A stretch of 37,175 bases of DNA from Lachnospiraceae bacterium (GCA_021203465.1 JAJQBC010000097.1:1-37175); one strand, 5' to 3'. Numbered from the stretch's first letter, positions 15,606 through 24,549 are shown. Made by a program: numbers and translations. Notes: a model not told the origin generated them from the sequence alone.

Positions 15606-17099
15606 ATGGGTGACGTAATTTTAACCATGAAAGGCATCGACAAATCATTCCCCGGCGTGCATGCGCTGGATCATGTAGATCTGGAAGTCCGCAAGGGCGA
15701 GGTGCACGCGCTGATGGGTGAAAACGGAGCCGGAAAGTCAACGCTGATGAAGGTCCTGACCGGTATCTATAAAAAGGACGAGGGAACGATTACCTATGAA
15801 GGAAAGGAAGTCGAGTTCTCAAATCCGCGCGAGGCGCAGGACGCCGGTATCGTGATCGTCCATCAGGAGCTGAATATGATGGGACACCTGACGGTGGCGC
15901 AGAATATCTTCATCGGGCGCGAGATCATGAAGGGAAAGCTCATCGACGATAAGAAGATGAATGAAGAGGCGAAAAAACTGTTCGATCGCCTTGGTATCGA
16001 TATCGACCCGACGGAGACGATGAGCCGTCTGACGGTCGGAAAACAGCAGATGTGTGAGATCGCGAAGGCGATTTCTCATGACGCAAAGGTCATTATCTTT
16101 GACGAGCCGTCGGCGGCACTGACGGAAGCAGAGATCGAAGAACTGTTCAAGATCATCTGTGACCTGCGGGATAAGCAGCTCGGCATCGTCTACATCTCTC
16201 ACCGTATGGATGAGATCAAGGTGATCACGGACCGTGTAACAGTCATGCGAGACGGCGGTTATGTCGGCACGCTGATCACAGAAGACTGTACGAAAGACGA
16301 CATCATCAACATGATGGTCGGACGTGTCATCTATGAGGAGCCGAAGACGCAGAGTGCTGTCGCTCCGGACGCACCGGTCGTGCTGAAGGTGGAACATCTG
16401 AACGCAGGCCGCATGGTGCAGGATGTCAGCTTTGAGTTGAGAAAAGGCGAGATTCTCGGCTTCTCAGGCCTGATGGGAGCCGGACGTACCGAGACGGCGA
16501 GAGCACTGTTTGGCGCAGATCCGAAAGACAGCGGCGATGTCTATATCAATGGCAAAAAGGTGGATATCAAAACGCCGCAGGACGCTGTCAGGAACGGCAT
16601 CGGTTATCTCTCGGAGGATCGCAAGCGTTATGGTATCGTCGTCGACAAGACGATCGCGGAGAACTCCACGATGGCCTCCCTCGAACGCTTCATGAAGGGC
16701 ATTTTCATTAACAAGAAGAAGGAGAACGAGGCGGCGCAGGAGTATGTGGACGCATTAAATACTAAGACGCCGGGCGTCGACCAGCTGGTTGTCAATCTTT
16801 CCGGAGGAAACCAGCAGAAGGTCGTCATCGCGAAGTGGCTGGTGCGGAACTGTGACATCCTGATTTTCGACGAGCCGACCCGTGGTATTGACGTCGGCGC
16901 GAAGAGTGAGATTTATACGCTGATGAATAAACTGGCAGCAGAGGGTAAATCAATCATCATGATTTCTTCAGAGATGACGGAAATCCTCAGAATGAGCGAT
17001 CGGATCGTGGTCATGTGTGAGGGCAAGAAGACCGGAGAACTGAGTATCGAAGAAGCCACACAGGAAAAGATCATGCACGCGGCGACGCTCAGGAATTAG
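15606..17099 (+). CDS. Sugar ABC transporter ATPase, double domain (RbsA/MglA type)
   Basis: This 497-residue protein has two fused nucleotide-binding domains. Domain 1 has Walker A GENGAGKST (38-46), a diverged signature (LTVGKQQMCEIAKAI) and Walker B VIIFDEPSAAL. Domain 2 has a degenerate Walker A (GLMGAGRTE) with intact signature LSGGNQQKVVIAKWL and Walker B ILIFDEPTRGIDVGAK. This asymmetry is normal for CUT2 ATPases: the first site is the active one. It powers import by the two flanking permeases. The ribosome site is GAAAGGGGAAGGAG. The next gene starts within 16 bases, so co-translation is likely. Confidence 0.96.
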   Translation: MGDVILTMKGIDKSFPGVHALDHVDLEVRKGEVHALMGENGAGKSTLMKVLTGIYKKDEGTITYEGKEVEFSNPREAQDAGIVIVHQELNMMGHLTVAQNIFIGREIMKGKLIDDKKMNEEAKKLFDRLGIDIDPTETMSRLTVGKQQMCEIAKAISHDAKVIIFDEPSAALTEAEIEELFKIICDLRDKQLGIVYISHRMDEIKVITDRVTVMRDGGYVGTLITEDCTKDDIINMMVGRVIYEEPKTQSAVAPDAPVVLKVEHLNAGRMVQDVSFELRKGEILGFSGLMGAGRTETARALFGADPKDSGDVYINGKKVDIKTPQDAVRNGIGYLSEDRKRYGIVVDKTIAENSTMASLERFMKGIFINKKKENEAAQEYVDALNTKTPGVDQLVVNLSGGNQQKVVIAKWLVRNCDILIFDEPTRGIDVGAKSEIYTLMNKLAAEGKSIIMISSEMTEILRMSDRIVVMCEGKKTGELSIEEATQEKIMHAATLRN

Positions 17100-17114
17100 G
17101 AGGTGGAAGAGATC

Positions 17115-18116
17115 ATGACAGACAAGAAAAAAGGAAATGTGTTTACAAACAATCCGATCGTGAGAGCGGTTGGCGTACAGAAAATTGTAGTCCTGCTGGT
17201 TCTGATCCTCCTGCTGGTGTTCTTTGGGGCGATGAGCCCGTCCTTCCGGAAATACTCGACGCTTCTGAGTATTATGGACTATACATACTATCTGGCTTTC
17301 CTGGGTATGGGCGTGACTTTCTGTCTCATCACCGGAGGCGTTGATCTTTCGATCGGTACTGGCATGTTCTGCTACGCGATTATCGGCGGTTATCTGATCA
17401 CCAAACAGGGTATGCCCGTTATCGTCGGTATTCTCGTGACGCTGGGCTGTGGTCTGCTCATGGGAACGGTCAACGGCCTGATTGTCTCGCGCGGCGGGCA
17501 CGCGCCTTTCCTTGCGACGCTCTGTACCATGATGATTGTCCGCGGACTCGGGGCGATCGTGACGAACAGCACAAGTGTGACCTGGCCGGCATCGAACGTA
17601 GCGAATGGCTGGACAAGGAAGATTTTTAAGATCACAGTTGGAAATACCAAATTTCCACTGGGGCTGGTATGGGTCATCCTGCTGGCGATTCTGCTGAGCA
17701 TGCTTCTGAACAGGACAAAAGCCGGGCGTTATATCATCGCGATTGGCAGCAACAAGGAGGCGGCGAGGCTCTCCGGTGTGAACGTGGCGAACTATCAGAT
17801 GCTGGCCTATATGATCTGTGGTCTGATGACCGGCCTTGCCGGCTTGGCCTACAGCTCCGCGTTCCAGTCGATGACGCCGAGCGGCGGCAGCGGGATTGAG
17901 CTGAACGCGATCGGCGGCGCGATCATCGGCGGTACATCGATGAGCGGAGGATCCGGGAGTATTGCGGGTACGCTGCTGGGTGTGTTTATCATGTCGGTTT
18001 TGCAGACCGGCCTGCCTTTCATCGGAATCCAGTCAAACTATCAGCAGATTATCATCGGTCTGGTGCTGATCCTCGCGGTCTACGTTGATGTGCTGAAGAA
18101 TAAGAAACTGGCGTAA
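17115..18116 (+). CDS. Sugar ABC transporter permease (RbsC/AraH type), second
   Basis: This 333-residue membrane protein is homologous to the first permease, with GGVDLSIGTGMF and GSNKEAARLSGVN in matching places and about eight to ten hydrophobic segments. ATG 17115 is chosen over GTG 17103, because the AGGAGGT site (17099-17105) is at the right distance and would overlap the GTG. Two distinct permeases around one double ATPase indicate a heteromeric channel rather than the homodimer of classic RbsABC. The C-terminus ends in KNKKLA on the cytoplasmic side. Confidence 0.93.
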   Translation: MTDKKKGNVFTNNPIVRAVGVQKIVVLLVLILLLVFFGAMSPSFRKYSTLLSIMDYTYYLAFLGMGVTFCLITGGVDLSIGTGMFCYAIIGGYLITKQGMPVIVGILVTLGCGLLMGTVNGLIVSRGGHAPFLATLCTMMIVRGLGAIVTNSTSVTWPASNVANGWTRKIFKITVGNTKFPLGLVWVILLAILLSMLLNRTKAGRYIIAIGSNKEAARLSGVNVANYQMLAYMICGLMTGLAGLAYSSAFQSMTPSGGSGIELNAIGGAIIGGTSMSGGSGSIAGTLLGVFIMSVLQTGLPFIGIQSNYQQIIIGLVLILAVYVDVLKNKKLA

Positions 18117-18189
18117 CAGGTGTCAGCTTCCGAGAGGAAGTTTACATACAAAATATCCCAATAAGGGAAAATTAAAGGAGGAATGCAAC

Positions 18190-19374
18190 ATGAAAAAGAA
18201 ACTTTTGGCAGCATTGTTGAGCACAGCAATGGTGGCGGCTCTGCTGTCCGGCTGCGGAAGCTCGTCTTCTTCGTCCACGACGGAGACTGAGACCGAGGAG
18301 GCAGAAGAGGCAACCGAGGAGACGGAAGAGGCTGAGGCGACCGAGGAAGAGGCGGAAGAGGCTACTGAGACAGTTGACTACAGCGGCATCACTCTCGAGA
18401 TCGTATCCAAGGGACTGCAGCATCAGTACTGGCAGGCAGTTCTGCAGGGCGTGGAGTCCAAGTGTGAAGAGCTTGGCGTTACCTACAATTTTGTTGGCCC
18501 GGACAGCGAATCTGACATTCAGGTACAGGTGACTGAGCTTCAGGCGGCTCTGGATGCAAATCCGAGCGCGATCGGCCTGGCAGCTCTGGATACCGAGGCT
18601 GTTTCTGATCTGCTTGAGCAGGCGGCTGAGGCCGGCATCCCGGTCATCGGCTTTGACTCCGGTGTTCCAGATGCTCCGGAGGGATCCGTGTACGCGACCT
18701 GCGCGACCGACAACTATGCTGCGGGCGAGCTTGCGGCGGAGAAGGTCTACGAGGCGATCGAGGACAGGATTGCGAATGCTGACGGCAGCGTCCGTATCGG
18801 TGTTGTGGCGCAGGATGCGACCTCTGAGTCCGTTATCAACCGTGGCCTTGGCTTCATCGACAAGATGGGCGAGCTCGTAGAAGCGTCCGGCAAGACGGTC
18901 GGCATGGCGAGCAACTCCAACGAGAAGTACATCTCCGATTCCGCTCTGGAAGCTGATGACAGCGCAGACGTGATCATCGAGGTGCTGGTGCCGGCGAGCG
19001 TTACCTCTGAGCTTTCCGCTACCGATGCGACCACGCTGATGAACAAGGAAGACACCATCGCGATCTACGGCTCCAATGAGCACAGCGCGAACGCCATGAT
19101 CACTGCGAATGAGAACCTTGGTGTTCTTGGAACTGGCGACGATCAGATCATCGCGGCTGGTTTCGACTCCGGTTCTTCCATTAAGGCCGCTGTTGCGGAC
19201 GGCACCTTCCTTGGCGCTATCACGCAGGCTCCGGTTGCGATGGGCGAGACTCTGGTAGAGCTGATGGTTGCTGCAGCGATGGGCGAGGAAGTGGAAGACG
19301 TCGACACGGGCTGCCAGTGGTACACGGCTGACAACATGGAGGACGAGGAGATCGCACAGAACCTGTACGACTAA
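18190..19374 (+). CDS. Sugar-binding lipoprotein of the ABC transporter (RbsB type)
   Basis: This 394-residue lipoprotein has a signal peptide (MKKKLLAALLSTAMVAALLSGC) with lipobox Cys22. A run of about 40 residues very rich in Glu, Thr and Ala then acts as a spacer from the membrane. The periplasmic-binding-protein type I fold starts near ITLEIVSKGLQHQYWQAVL, with AGIPVIGFDSGV and DNYAAGELAAEKV as in ribose/galactose-binding proteins. It captures the sugar outside the cell and delivers it to the permeases encoded just upstream. A GGAGG site precedes the start. The acidic spacer is longer than usual; the lysine-transporter lipoprotein at 33018 has a similar one. Confidence 0.95.
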   Translation: MKKKLLAALLSTAMVAALLSGCGSSSSSSTTETETEEAEEATEETEEAEATEEEAEEATETVDYSGITLEIVSKGLQHQYWQAVLQGVESKCEELGVTYNFVGPDSESDIQVQVTELQAALDANPSAIGLAALDTEAVSDLLEQAAEAGIPVIGFDSGVPDAPEGSVYATCATDNYAAGELAAEKVYEAIEDRIANADGSVRIGVVAQDATSESVINRGLGFIDKMGELVEASGKTVGMASNSNEKYISDSALEADDSADVIIEVLVPASVTSELSATDATTLMNKEDTIAIYGSNEHSANAMITANENLGVLGTGDDQIIAAGFDSGSSIKAAVADGTFLGAITQAPVAMGETLVELMVAAAMGEEVEDVDTGCQWYTADNMEDEEIAQNLYD

Positions 19375-19412
19375 TCACTACCTGTTCTAAAGTCTGAAAA
19401 GACACGAAAACC

Positions 19413-19444
19413 AAACGGGACATGCCTCACGGTGTGTCCCGTTT
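19413..19444 (+). terminator. Strong hairpin after the binding-protein gene
   Basis: AAACGGGACA (19413-19422) pairs perfectly with TGTCCCGTTT (19435-19444). The stem continues inward for four more pairs (two of them G-U) to a TCAC loop, 14 pairs in all. Only TTT inside the stem follows, with no separate T run. It may terminate part of the transcripts and protect the abundant binding-protein mRNA, so that less fucU/kinase mRNA is made. Confidence 0.6.
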
Positions 19445-19466
19445 CCTGAATAACGAGGTGAATGCA

Positions 19467-19907
19467 ATGTTAAAAGGAATTCCGAAAATTCTCTCCCCGG
19501 AGCTTCTGATGGTTCTGGATGAGATGGGGCATGGCGACCGGTTGGTCATCTCCGACGGCAACTTCCCGGCGGAGTCCATGGGGAAGGACGCGATCGTCAT
19601 CCGCTGCGACGGACATGGAGTGCCGGAGATTCTGGACGCGATTCTTCAGCTTTTCCCGCTCGACACTTATGTGGAGCACCCGGTGAACCTGATGGAGGTC
19701 GTACCGGGGGACGACGTCGAGACGCCAATCTGGGATACCTATAAGGAAATCGTGAGCAAGTATGACAGCCGTGGGGCGGCGGCCTTCGGCAACATCGAGC
19801 GCTTTGCCTTCTACGACGAGGCGAAGACCGTTTATGCGATCATTGCAACGGGAGAATCTGCACTTTATGCAAATATTATGTTGCAGAAGGGCGTTGTGAC
19901 GGAATAG
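19467..19907 (+). CDS. fucU: L-fucose mutarotase (RbsD/FucU family)
   Basis: This 146-residue protein interconverts alpha and beta forms of the imported sugar, supplying the anomer that the isomerase uses. The start LKGIPKILSPELLMVLDEMGHGD contains the conserved His (MGHGD). Further on, VISDGNFPAES and the end ALYANIMLQKGVV match FucU. ATG 19467 is preceded by AACGAGGTG; an upstream in-frame start at 19422 falls inside the hairpin and is rejected. Its presence supports L-fucose as substrate of the cluster. I do not see a separate promoter for it. Confidence 0.93.
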   Translation: MLKGIPKILSPELLMVLDEMGHGDRLVISDGNFPAESMGKDAIVIRCDGHGVPEILDAILQLFPLDTYVEHPVNLMEVVPGDDVETPIWDTYKEIVSKYDSRGAAAFGNIERFAFYDEAKTVYAIIATGESALYANIMLQKGVVTE

Positions 19908-19922
19908 TTTTCCGAGGGTTTC

Positions 19923-19985
19923 AAAGTCATGAATGCGGATGTTTCTATGACAGGCCTTATGCTGCTATATTCGGTTCATGACTTT
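19923..19985 (+). promoter_or_regulatory. Inverted repeat in the fucU-kinase gap
   Basis: AAAGTCATGAA (19923-19933) and TTCATGACTTT (19975-19985) are perfect 11-base inverted repeats 41 bases apart. A weak -10-like TATATT (19966-19971) lies between them. The 190-base gap between fucU and the kinase gene holds nothing else I can name. The repeat could be a double operator or a long-loop RNA stem. Confidence 0.4.
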
Positions 19986-20098
19986 TCTGACCCTGATATA
20001 ACATCCTAGAAATATCCTGTGTTTCATGCTGGGATGAACAGAGTTTAGTTATTTGCGGGATGTGGTATTGTTATTACATGAATAAGGGGGAAAACCGA

Positions 20099-21496
20099 AT
20101 GCAGAAATATTTTCTGGCAGTCGATATCGGCGCTTCGAGCGGGCGTCACATTCTGGGAAGTATTGAAAATGGAAAAATAGTGCTGGAGGAAGTGTATCGC
20201 TTCTGGAACGGCATGGAAAAGATAGATGGTTCCCTGTGCTGGGACGTGGAACGTCTGTTCCGCGAGATCGTCACGGGAATGAAAAAATGTGCGGAGATCG
20301 GAAAGATACCGGAGAGTGTCGGAGTCGACACTTGGGGCGTGGACTTTGTGCTTCTGGATGAGAAGGATCAGATCCTTGGGAAGACGGTAGGCTATCGGGA
20401 TCACCGGACCGACGGGATGGACGAGGAAGTTTATCAGATTATTAGCGAGGAGGAGCTCTACGGGCGTACCGGCATCCAGAAGGCGATTTACAATACGATC
20501 TACCAGCTTATGGCGGTCAAAAAGCAGACTCCGGAACTCATGGATCAGGCTGCGGCGATGCTGATGATGCCGGATTATTTCCATTTCCGGCTCTGTGGAA
20601 ATAAGGTGCAGGAATACTCGGAGGCGACTTCGAGCCAGCTCCTTGACCCGAATGCGCGCGACTGGGATTACGAGCTGATTGAGCGTCTGGGTTACAATAA
20701 AAAGATGTTCCAGAAGATCTACATGCCGGGCAGCGTGGTCGGTACGCTGACGGAAGAAGTGCAGCAAATGGTCGGCTACAGCTGCGAGGTAATCGTGCCG
20801 CCGACGCATGATACGGCCTCCGCGGTCATGGCAATCCCGACGAACGAGGCGGATGTCTGCTACATCAGCTCTGGCACCTGGTCTCTGATGGGCGTCGAGC
20901 GGGCCGAGCCGGACTGCTCGAATGCGAGCATGCAGGCGAACTTTACCAACGAGGGCGGCTATAACGGGCGGATCACTTACCTTACCAATATTATGGGTCT
21001 GTGGATGATTCAGTCGGTGCGCGGCGAACTCGCGCCGGAGATGTCCTATGGCGAACTCTGCGCTCTGGCCGCGAAGGAGACGATTCAGACGACGGTGGAG
21101 TGTCAGGACGACAGTTTCCTTTCACCGGACAGCATGGTGGAGGCGATCAAAGATTATTGCCGGAAGAGCGGGCAGGTCGTACCGGAGACACTCGGCGAAC
21201 TTGCGGCGGTCGTCTACAACAGCCTTGCCAAATGCTATGTGGAGAAACTGCAGGAAATTGAAAAGCTGACCGGAAAAACATATGACCGCATTCACATCAT
21301 CGGCGGTGGTTCCAACGCCGGTTATCTGAATGAGCTGACAGCGAAATTTACAGGGATTCCGGTCTATGCAGGACCCGGTGAGGCGACGGCGATCGGGAGC
21401 ATTCTGGCGCAGATGATCCGGAAAGGGGAGTTTACGGATCTTAAGCAGGCGAGAACCTGTGTGGCACAGTCTTTTGACATTCAGATTTATGAGTAG
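20099..21496 (+). CDS. FGGY carbohydrate kinase, rhamnulokinase (RhaB)-like; probable L-fuculokinase
   Basis: This 465-residue sugar kinase has the RhaB-type phosphate loop (AVDIGASSGRHILG), a substrate-side motif VDTWGVDF, a second phosphate region THDTASAVMAIP with SSGTWSLMGVE, and an adenosine region (HIIGGGSNAGYLNEL). RhaB-like kinases are used as L-fuculokinases in several Clostridia; beside fucI and fucU that is the likely role (L-fuculose to L-fuculose-1-phosphate). L-rhamnulose cannot be excluded. ATG 20099 follows AAGGGGGAAAAC; the upstream start at 20060 lacks a site. The next kinase gene is 15 bases away. Confidence 0.92.
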   Translation: MQKYFLAVDIGASSGRHILGSIENGKIVLEEVYRFWNGMEKIDGSLCWDVERLFREIVTGMKKCAEIGKIPESVGVDTWGVDFVLLDEKDQILGKTVGYRDHRTDGMDEEVYQIISEEELYGRTGIQKAIYNTIYQLMAVKKQTPELMDQAAAMLMMPDYFHFRLCGNKVQEYSEATSSQLLDPNARDWDYELIERLGYNKKMFQKIYMPGSVVGTLTEEVQQMVGYSCEVIVPPTHDTASAVMAIPTNEADVCYISSGTWSLMGVERAEPDCSNASMQANFTNEGGYNGRITYLTNIMGLWMIQSVRGELAPEMSYGELCALAAKETIQTTVECQDDSFLSPDSMVEAIKDYCRKSGQVVPETLGELAAVVYNSLAKCYVEKLQEIEKLTGKTYDRIHIIGGGSNAGYLNELTAKFTGIPVYAGPGEATAIGSILAQMIRKGEFTDLKQARTCVAQSFDIQIYE

Positions 21497-21511
21497 ACAG
21501 GAGGAAGAATT

Positions 21512-22996
21512 ATGGCGCAGTATCTGATCGCGCATGATCTCGGCACATCCGGAAATAAGGCTACACTTTTTACAACGGCGGGGGAGCTGGTGACCAGCTG
21601 TACCTGGCCCTATGATGTACATTTCTTTGGGGAAAATTCTGCGGAGCAGAATCCGGACGACTGGTGGAGGGCTGTCTGTGGTTCTACGAAAAAGGTGCTG
21701 GAATCGCTGCCGGAGGGAGAACGCGATGTGCTTGCGGTTTCCTTTTCCGGACAGATGCAAGGCTGCCTTTTGGTAGACAGGGATGGCGCGCCGCTTCGCC
21801 CTGCGATCATCTGGGCTGATCAGCGTTCCGGGAAACAGGTCGATTTTCTCGACCGGGAGGTGGGCTTTGACCGCATGTATGAGATTACCGGTCAGAGACT
21901 CAGCCCGGGTTACACGCTGGAGAAACTGATGTGGCTGAAGGAGAACGAACCGGAGGTCTACGAAAAGGCTTATAAGACGCTGACCGCGAAGGATTATATT
22001 CTGATGAAGCTGACCGGAAATTTTGTCACGGAATATTCGGACGCTTCGGGGACGGATGCGCTCGATCTGGACGTGATGGACTGGTCGGATGAGATCCTCT
22101 CGGCGGCGGAAATTTCCCGGGATATTTTCCCGGAGCTGCGCCGTTCGATCGACGTCGCGGGTTACGTGACGAAGGAGGCCTCCGCGCTTACCGGCCTGAA
22201 AGAGGGAACTCCGGTGATCTGCGGCGGCGGCGACGGTCCCTGTGCGGCAGTCGGCGCGGGCTGCATCGAGGATCAGAAACTGTATCTGACTTTTGGAACC
22301 TCTGCCTGGATCGGCGGCACGACCTCGAAAAAGTTTCTGGACAAGGAACGGATTTTCTTCTGTTTTGCAAGCGTAATTCCGGGCTTTTACGCGCCCTGCG
22401 GTACGATGCAGGCGGCTGGGAGTTCCTATTCCTATATCCGGAAGCTTTTGGAACCGGGCAGGCCCTACACGGAGCTGAATCATATGATTGAGGCATCCCC
22501 TGCCGGAGCCAATGGCCTTGTCTTTCTGCCCTATATGCTGGGAGAGCGCAGCCCACGCTGGAATGAGCACACGAGTGGTTCCTTCCTTGGCATCAAGATG
22601 CAGCATGATCGGAACGACTATATCCGCGCGGTCATCGAAGGCGTGGCTTATAATATGGAGCTGATTCTGAAAGCGTATCGGAGATACCTGACGGCGGATT
22701 CTATGATCCTGACCGGAGGAGGAGCGAAGGGCGATATTGTCTGCCAGATCCTCTCGGACGTGCTGAACTGCACGATGCGGACGCCGGATCACGTGGAGGA
22801 GGCCACTTCCATCGCGGCGGCCGTGATCGCGGGAGTCGGCGCGGGCGTTTACCCGGATTTCGGGGCGATTTCGGAGTTCCTCCATTTCCAGAAGGAATAC
22901 CGTCCGAATGCAGATAACCAGACGGTCTATCAGAAGCGAAAGGCCGCGTTCGACGCAGCCTATCACGCGCTGGAACCGATTTATCAGATGTTTTGA
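21512..22996 (+). CDS. FGGY carbohydrate kinase, xylulokinase (XylB)-like
   Basis: This 494-residue second sugar kinase has the N-terminal phosphate loop HDLGTSGNKATLF. It also carries the XylB-type pattern VSFSGQMQGCLLVDRDG followed by RPAIIWADQRS. The catalytic Asp lies in GGGDGPCAAVGAG, and the adenosine region is LTGGGAKGDIVCQIL. XylB-like enzymes phosphorylate C5 of ketopentoses, but subgroup specificity cannot be read by eye. It is translationally close to the RhaB-like kinase (15 bases, AGGAGGAAG site). Two kinases suggest the cluster handles more than one sugar, for example fucose plus a pentose, or that one makes a bisphosphate. Its end overlaps the convergent GDSL gene by 13 bases. 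Confidence 0.92.
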   Translation: MAQYLIAHDLGTSGNKATLFTTAGELVTSCTWPYDVHFFGENSAEQNPDDWWRAVCGSTKKVLESLPEGERDVLAVSFSGQMQGCLLVDRDGAPLRPAIIWADQRSGKQVDFLDREVGFDRMYEITGQRLSPGYTLEKLMWLKENEPEVYEKAYKTLTAKDYILMKLTGNFVTEYSDASGTDALDLDVMDWSDEILSAAEISRDIFPELRRSIDVAGYVTKEASALTGLKEGTPVICGGGDGPCAAVGAGCIEDQKLYLTFGTSAWIGGTTSKKFLDKERIFFCFASVIPGFYAPCGTMQAAGSSYSYIRKLLEPGRPYTELNHMIEASPAGANGLVFLPYMLGERSPRWNEHTSGSFLGIKMQHDRNDYIRAVIEGVAYNMELILKAYRRYLTADSMILTGGGAKGDIVCQILSDVLNCTMRTPDHVEEATSIAAAVIAGVGAGVYPDFGAISEFLHFQKEYRPNADNQTVYQKRKAAFDAAYHALEPIYQMF

Positions 22997-23607
22997 ATCA
23001 AAACATGGAAGATGGCTTCAGCCAGCTTCCGGTGCTCCGGCTCTGTGAGATGTAGGCCATCAATCTGTGACGGGATTACAATCTTGCCCGCATCGAGGAA
23101 GGAGGCCTGCTCCTCCGTGGCCTTTCCTTTGAGAATGGCTGCGAGCTGCTGTGATTTCTCGATGGAGCGTTCGTCGAAATATTCGCCGAATATTGGATGG
23201 GTTCGGACGGCGTCTCCGATGGGCGGCGGCGCAACGACGAGGACATTCGCATCCGCATGCGTGGGCACGCCGCGGAAAGCCTGAATATAGCGGCGCAGTG
23301 CTTCTGCTGTGTCGCTGGCTTCCCTCTCGGAAAAATAATTTGCCATATCGTTGCTCCCAAGCATCAGGATAAGCCAGTCCGCGCGGAAGGAGTCGTTCGT
23401 ATATCTGCGGAAAAAAGCCTTCTGTCCGTCCGAACCGGAGATCGTCGGCAATGTACCCTGTGCGGTTCTGCCACACATCCCGTCCGTCAGTATCTTATCG
23501 GCAGGCAGCAGCTCCTGCAGCACAACGGTCCAGGGCTTCGCGAGCCGGTGGCCATCTTCGGGGTTGTAGCCCCAGGTGTTTGAATCTCCATAACATAAAA
23601 TTTTCAT
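22984..23607 (-). CDS. SGNH/GDSL-family hydrolase (esterase)
   Basis: This 207-residue soluble esterase has block I CYGDSNTWG (nucleophile Ser9), block II-like GMCGRTAQGT, block III LGSNDMANYF and block V DGLHLTEPEHR with the Asp-x-x-His dyad. It has no signal peptide, so it works inside the cell. Proteins of this group remove acetyl or similar groups from sugars. ATG 23607 is chosen since it follows AAGAAGGT; a longer frame upstream has no ribosome site. It overlaps the XylB-like gene tail to tail by 13 bases. A role in deacetylating an imported sugar is inference. Confidence 0.9.
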   Translation of the reverse strand: MKILCYGDSNTWGYNPEDGHRLAKPWTVVLQELLPADKILTDGMCGRTAQGTLPTISGSDGQKAFFRRYTNDSFRADWLILMLGSNDMANYFSEREASDTAEALRRYIQAFRGVPTHADANVLVVAPPPIGDAVRTHPIFGEYFDERSIEKSQQLAAILKGKATEEQASFLDAGKIVIPSQIDGLHLTEPEHRKLAEAIFHVLIQNI

Positions 23608-23637
23608 GGCAAGACCTTCTTTCCTTTTCTGAACTCT

Positions 23638-23667
23638 ATTATATACTCCTTTGCCGCGCGCTGGCAA
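23638..23667 (-). promoter_or_regulatory. Promoter of the GDSL hydrolase gene
   Basis: On the minus strand TTGCCA (complement of 23662-23667), 18 bases, TATAAT (complement of 23638-23643). The spacer is part of a dyad TTGCC-7-GGCAA (23651-23667) that could be an operator. Confidence 0.6.
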
Positions 23668-23684
23668 GGTTTCGCTATCAGTGA

Positions 23685-23742
23685 AAAATGTTAAAATAAA
23701 TGGAAAATATCGCTTGACAGTAATGTTATAAAATGTTAAGAT
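23685..23742 (+). promoter_or_regulatory. Promoter of the DeoR gene with AATGTTA repeats
   Basis: TTGACA (23714-23719), 17 bases, TAAGAT (23737-23742). The heptamer AATGTTA occurs three times: 23687-23693, 23722-23728 and 23732-23738, the last two one helical turn apart and inside the promoter. The 10-mer AAAATGTTAA is repeated exactly at 23685 and 23730. These may be binding sites for the DeoR protein itself. Confidence 0.6.
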
Positions 23743-23790
23743 TTGAAAAGAAACAAACAATAAATAACAATTTTGCTAAAGGGTGCTGAG

Positions 23791-24549
23791 ATGAACCAGA
23801 TTCGCAGAGAGAGTATTGGAAAATATATTCAGGAAAAGGGTGCGGTGACGGTGAAGGAGATCAGCGCCCTTTTTCCGGATCTCAGCGCGATGACGATTCA
23901 CCGGGATCTGGAGAAGCTCGAGGAGGAGGGCGTCATCGTCCGCACGAGAGGCGGCGCGATGCCAGCGAGCCCAAGCGCGTTTCACACTGAAGTGAAGTTT
24001 GAAAAGCGGATGCAGACGAATGTACAGGCGAAGAAAGAGATGGCACAGAAGGCACTTCCGTTGATCGGACAGGGCAGTGCTGTTTTTCTCGATGCGGGGA
24101 CTTCCTGTCTGGCCTTGGCGCAGGTTCTTCCGGACATGGATCTCAATATTTTCACGACGGCTCCGAACATAGCTCTGGAGCTCGGGCGGCTCTCGCTGCC
24201 GACCGTTCATATGTGCGGCGGAATGCTGAATCGTTCGAATCTGGCGGTCTCCGGGCAGAGCACGATCCAGATGCTGAATGAGATCAACATTGCGATTGCG
24301 TTCTTAGGGGTCTCCGGCTGCACAGCAGAAGGCGATTTTACCTGCGGCAAAGAGGACGAGATGTTGGTCAAGCGTTTGCTGGTGCAGAAGGCCGGGACAA
24401 CGGTAATTCTGATGGACAGTTCCAAATGCGGGAAGATTCTCCCTTATACTTTTGGCAGCATTACGGGCGTCGATTATATTATCAGCGACGGAGAATTGCC
24501 GGAAGAGCTGGCAGAAAAGGCGGAAGCAGCCGGAACCAGTGTTTTATAG
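23791..24549 (+). CDS. DeoR-family transcription repressor
   Basis: This 252-residue protein has the DeoR winged helix at the start (RRESIGKYIQEKGAVTVKEISALFPDLSAMTIHRDLEKLEEEG contains the family pattern 'MTIHRDLEKLEEEGVIVRTRGG' in split form). A sugar-phosphate-isomerase-like sensor domain follows (FLDAGTSCLALAQVLP, IFTTAPNIALELG, MDSSKCGK). Such proteins bind a phosphorylated sugar intermediate. ATG 23791 is chosen; the upstream TTG at 23773 has a worse site. It lies between the sugar cluster and the dehydrogenase operon and could regulate either. Confidence 0.93.
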   Translation: MNQIRRESIGKYIQEKGAVTVKEISALFPDLSAMTIHRDLEKLEEEGVIVRTRGGAMPASPSAFHTEVKFEKRMQTNVQAKKEMAQKALPLIGQGSAVFLDAGTSCLALAQVLPDMDLNIFTTAPNIALELGRLSLPTVHMCGGMLNRSNLAVSGQSTIQMLNEINIAIAFLGVSGCTAEGDFTCGKEDEMLVKRLLVQKAGTTVILMDSSKCGKILPYTFGSITGVDYIISDGELPEELAEKAEAAGTSVL

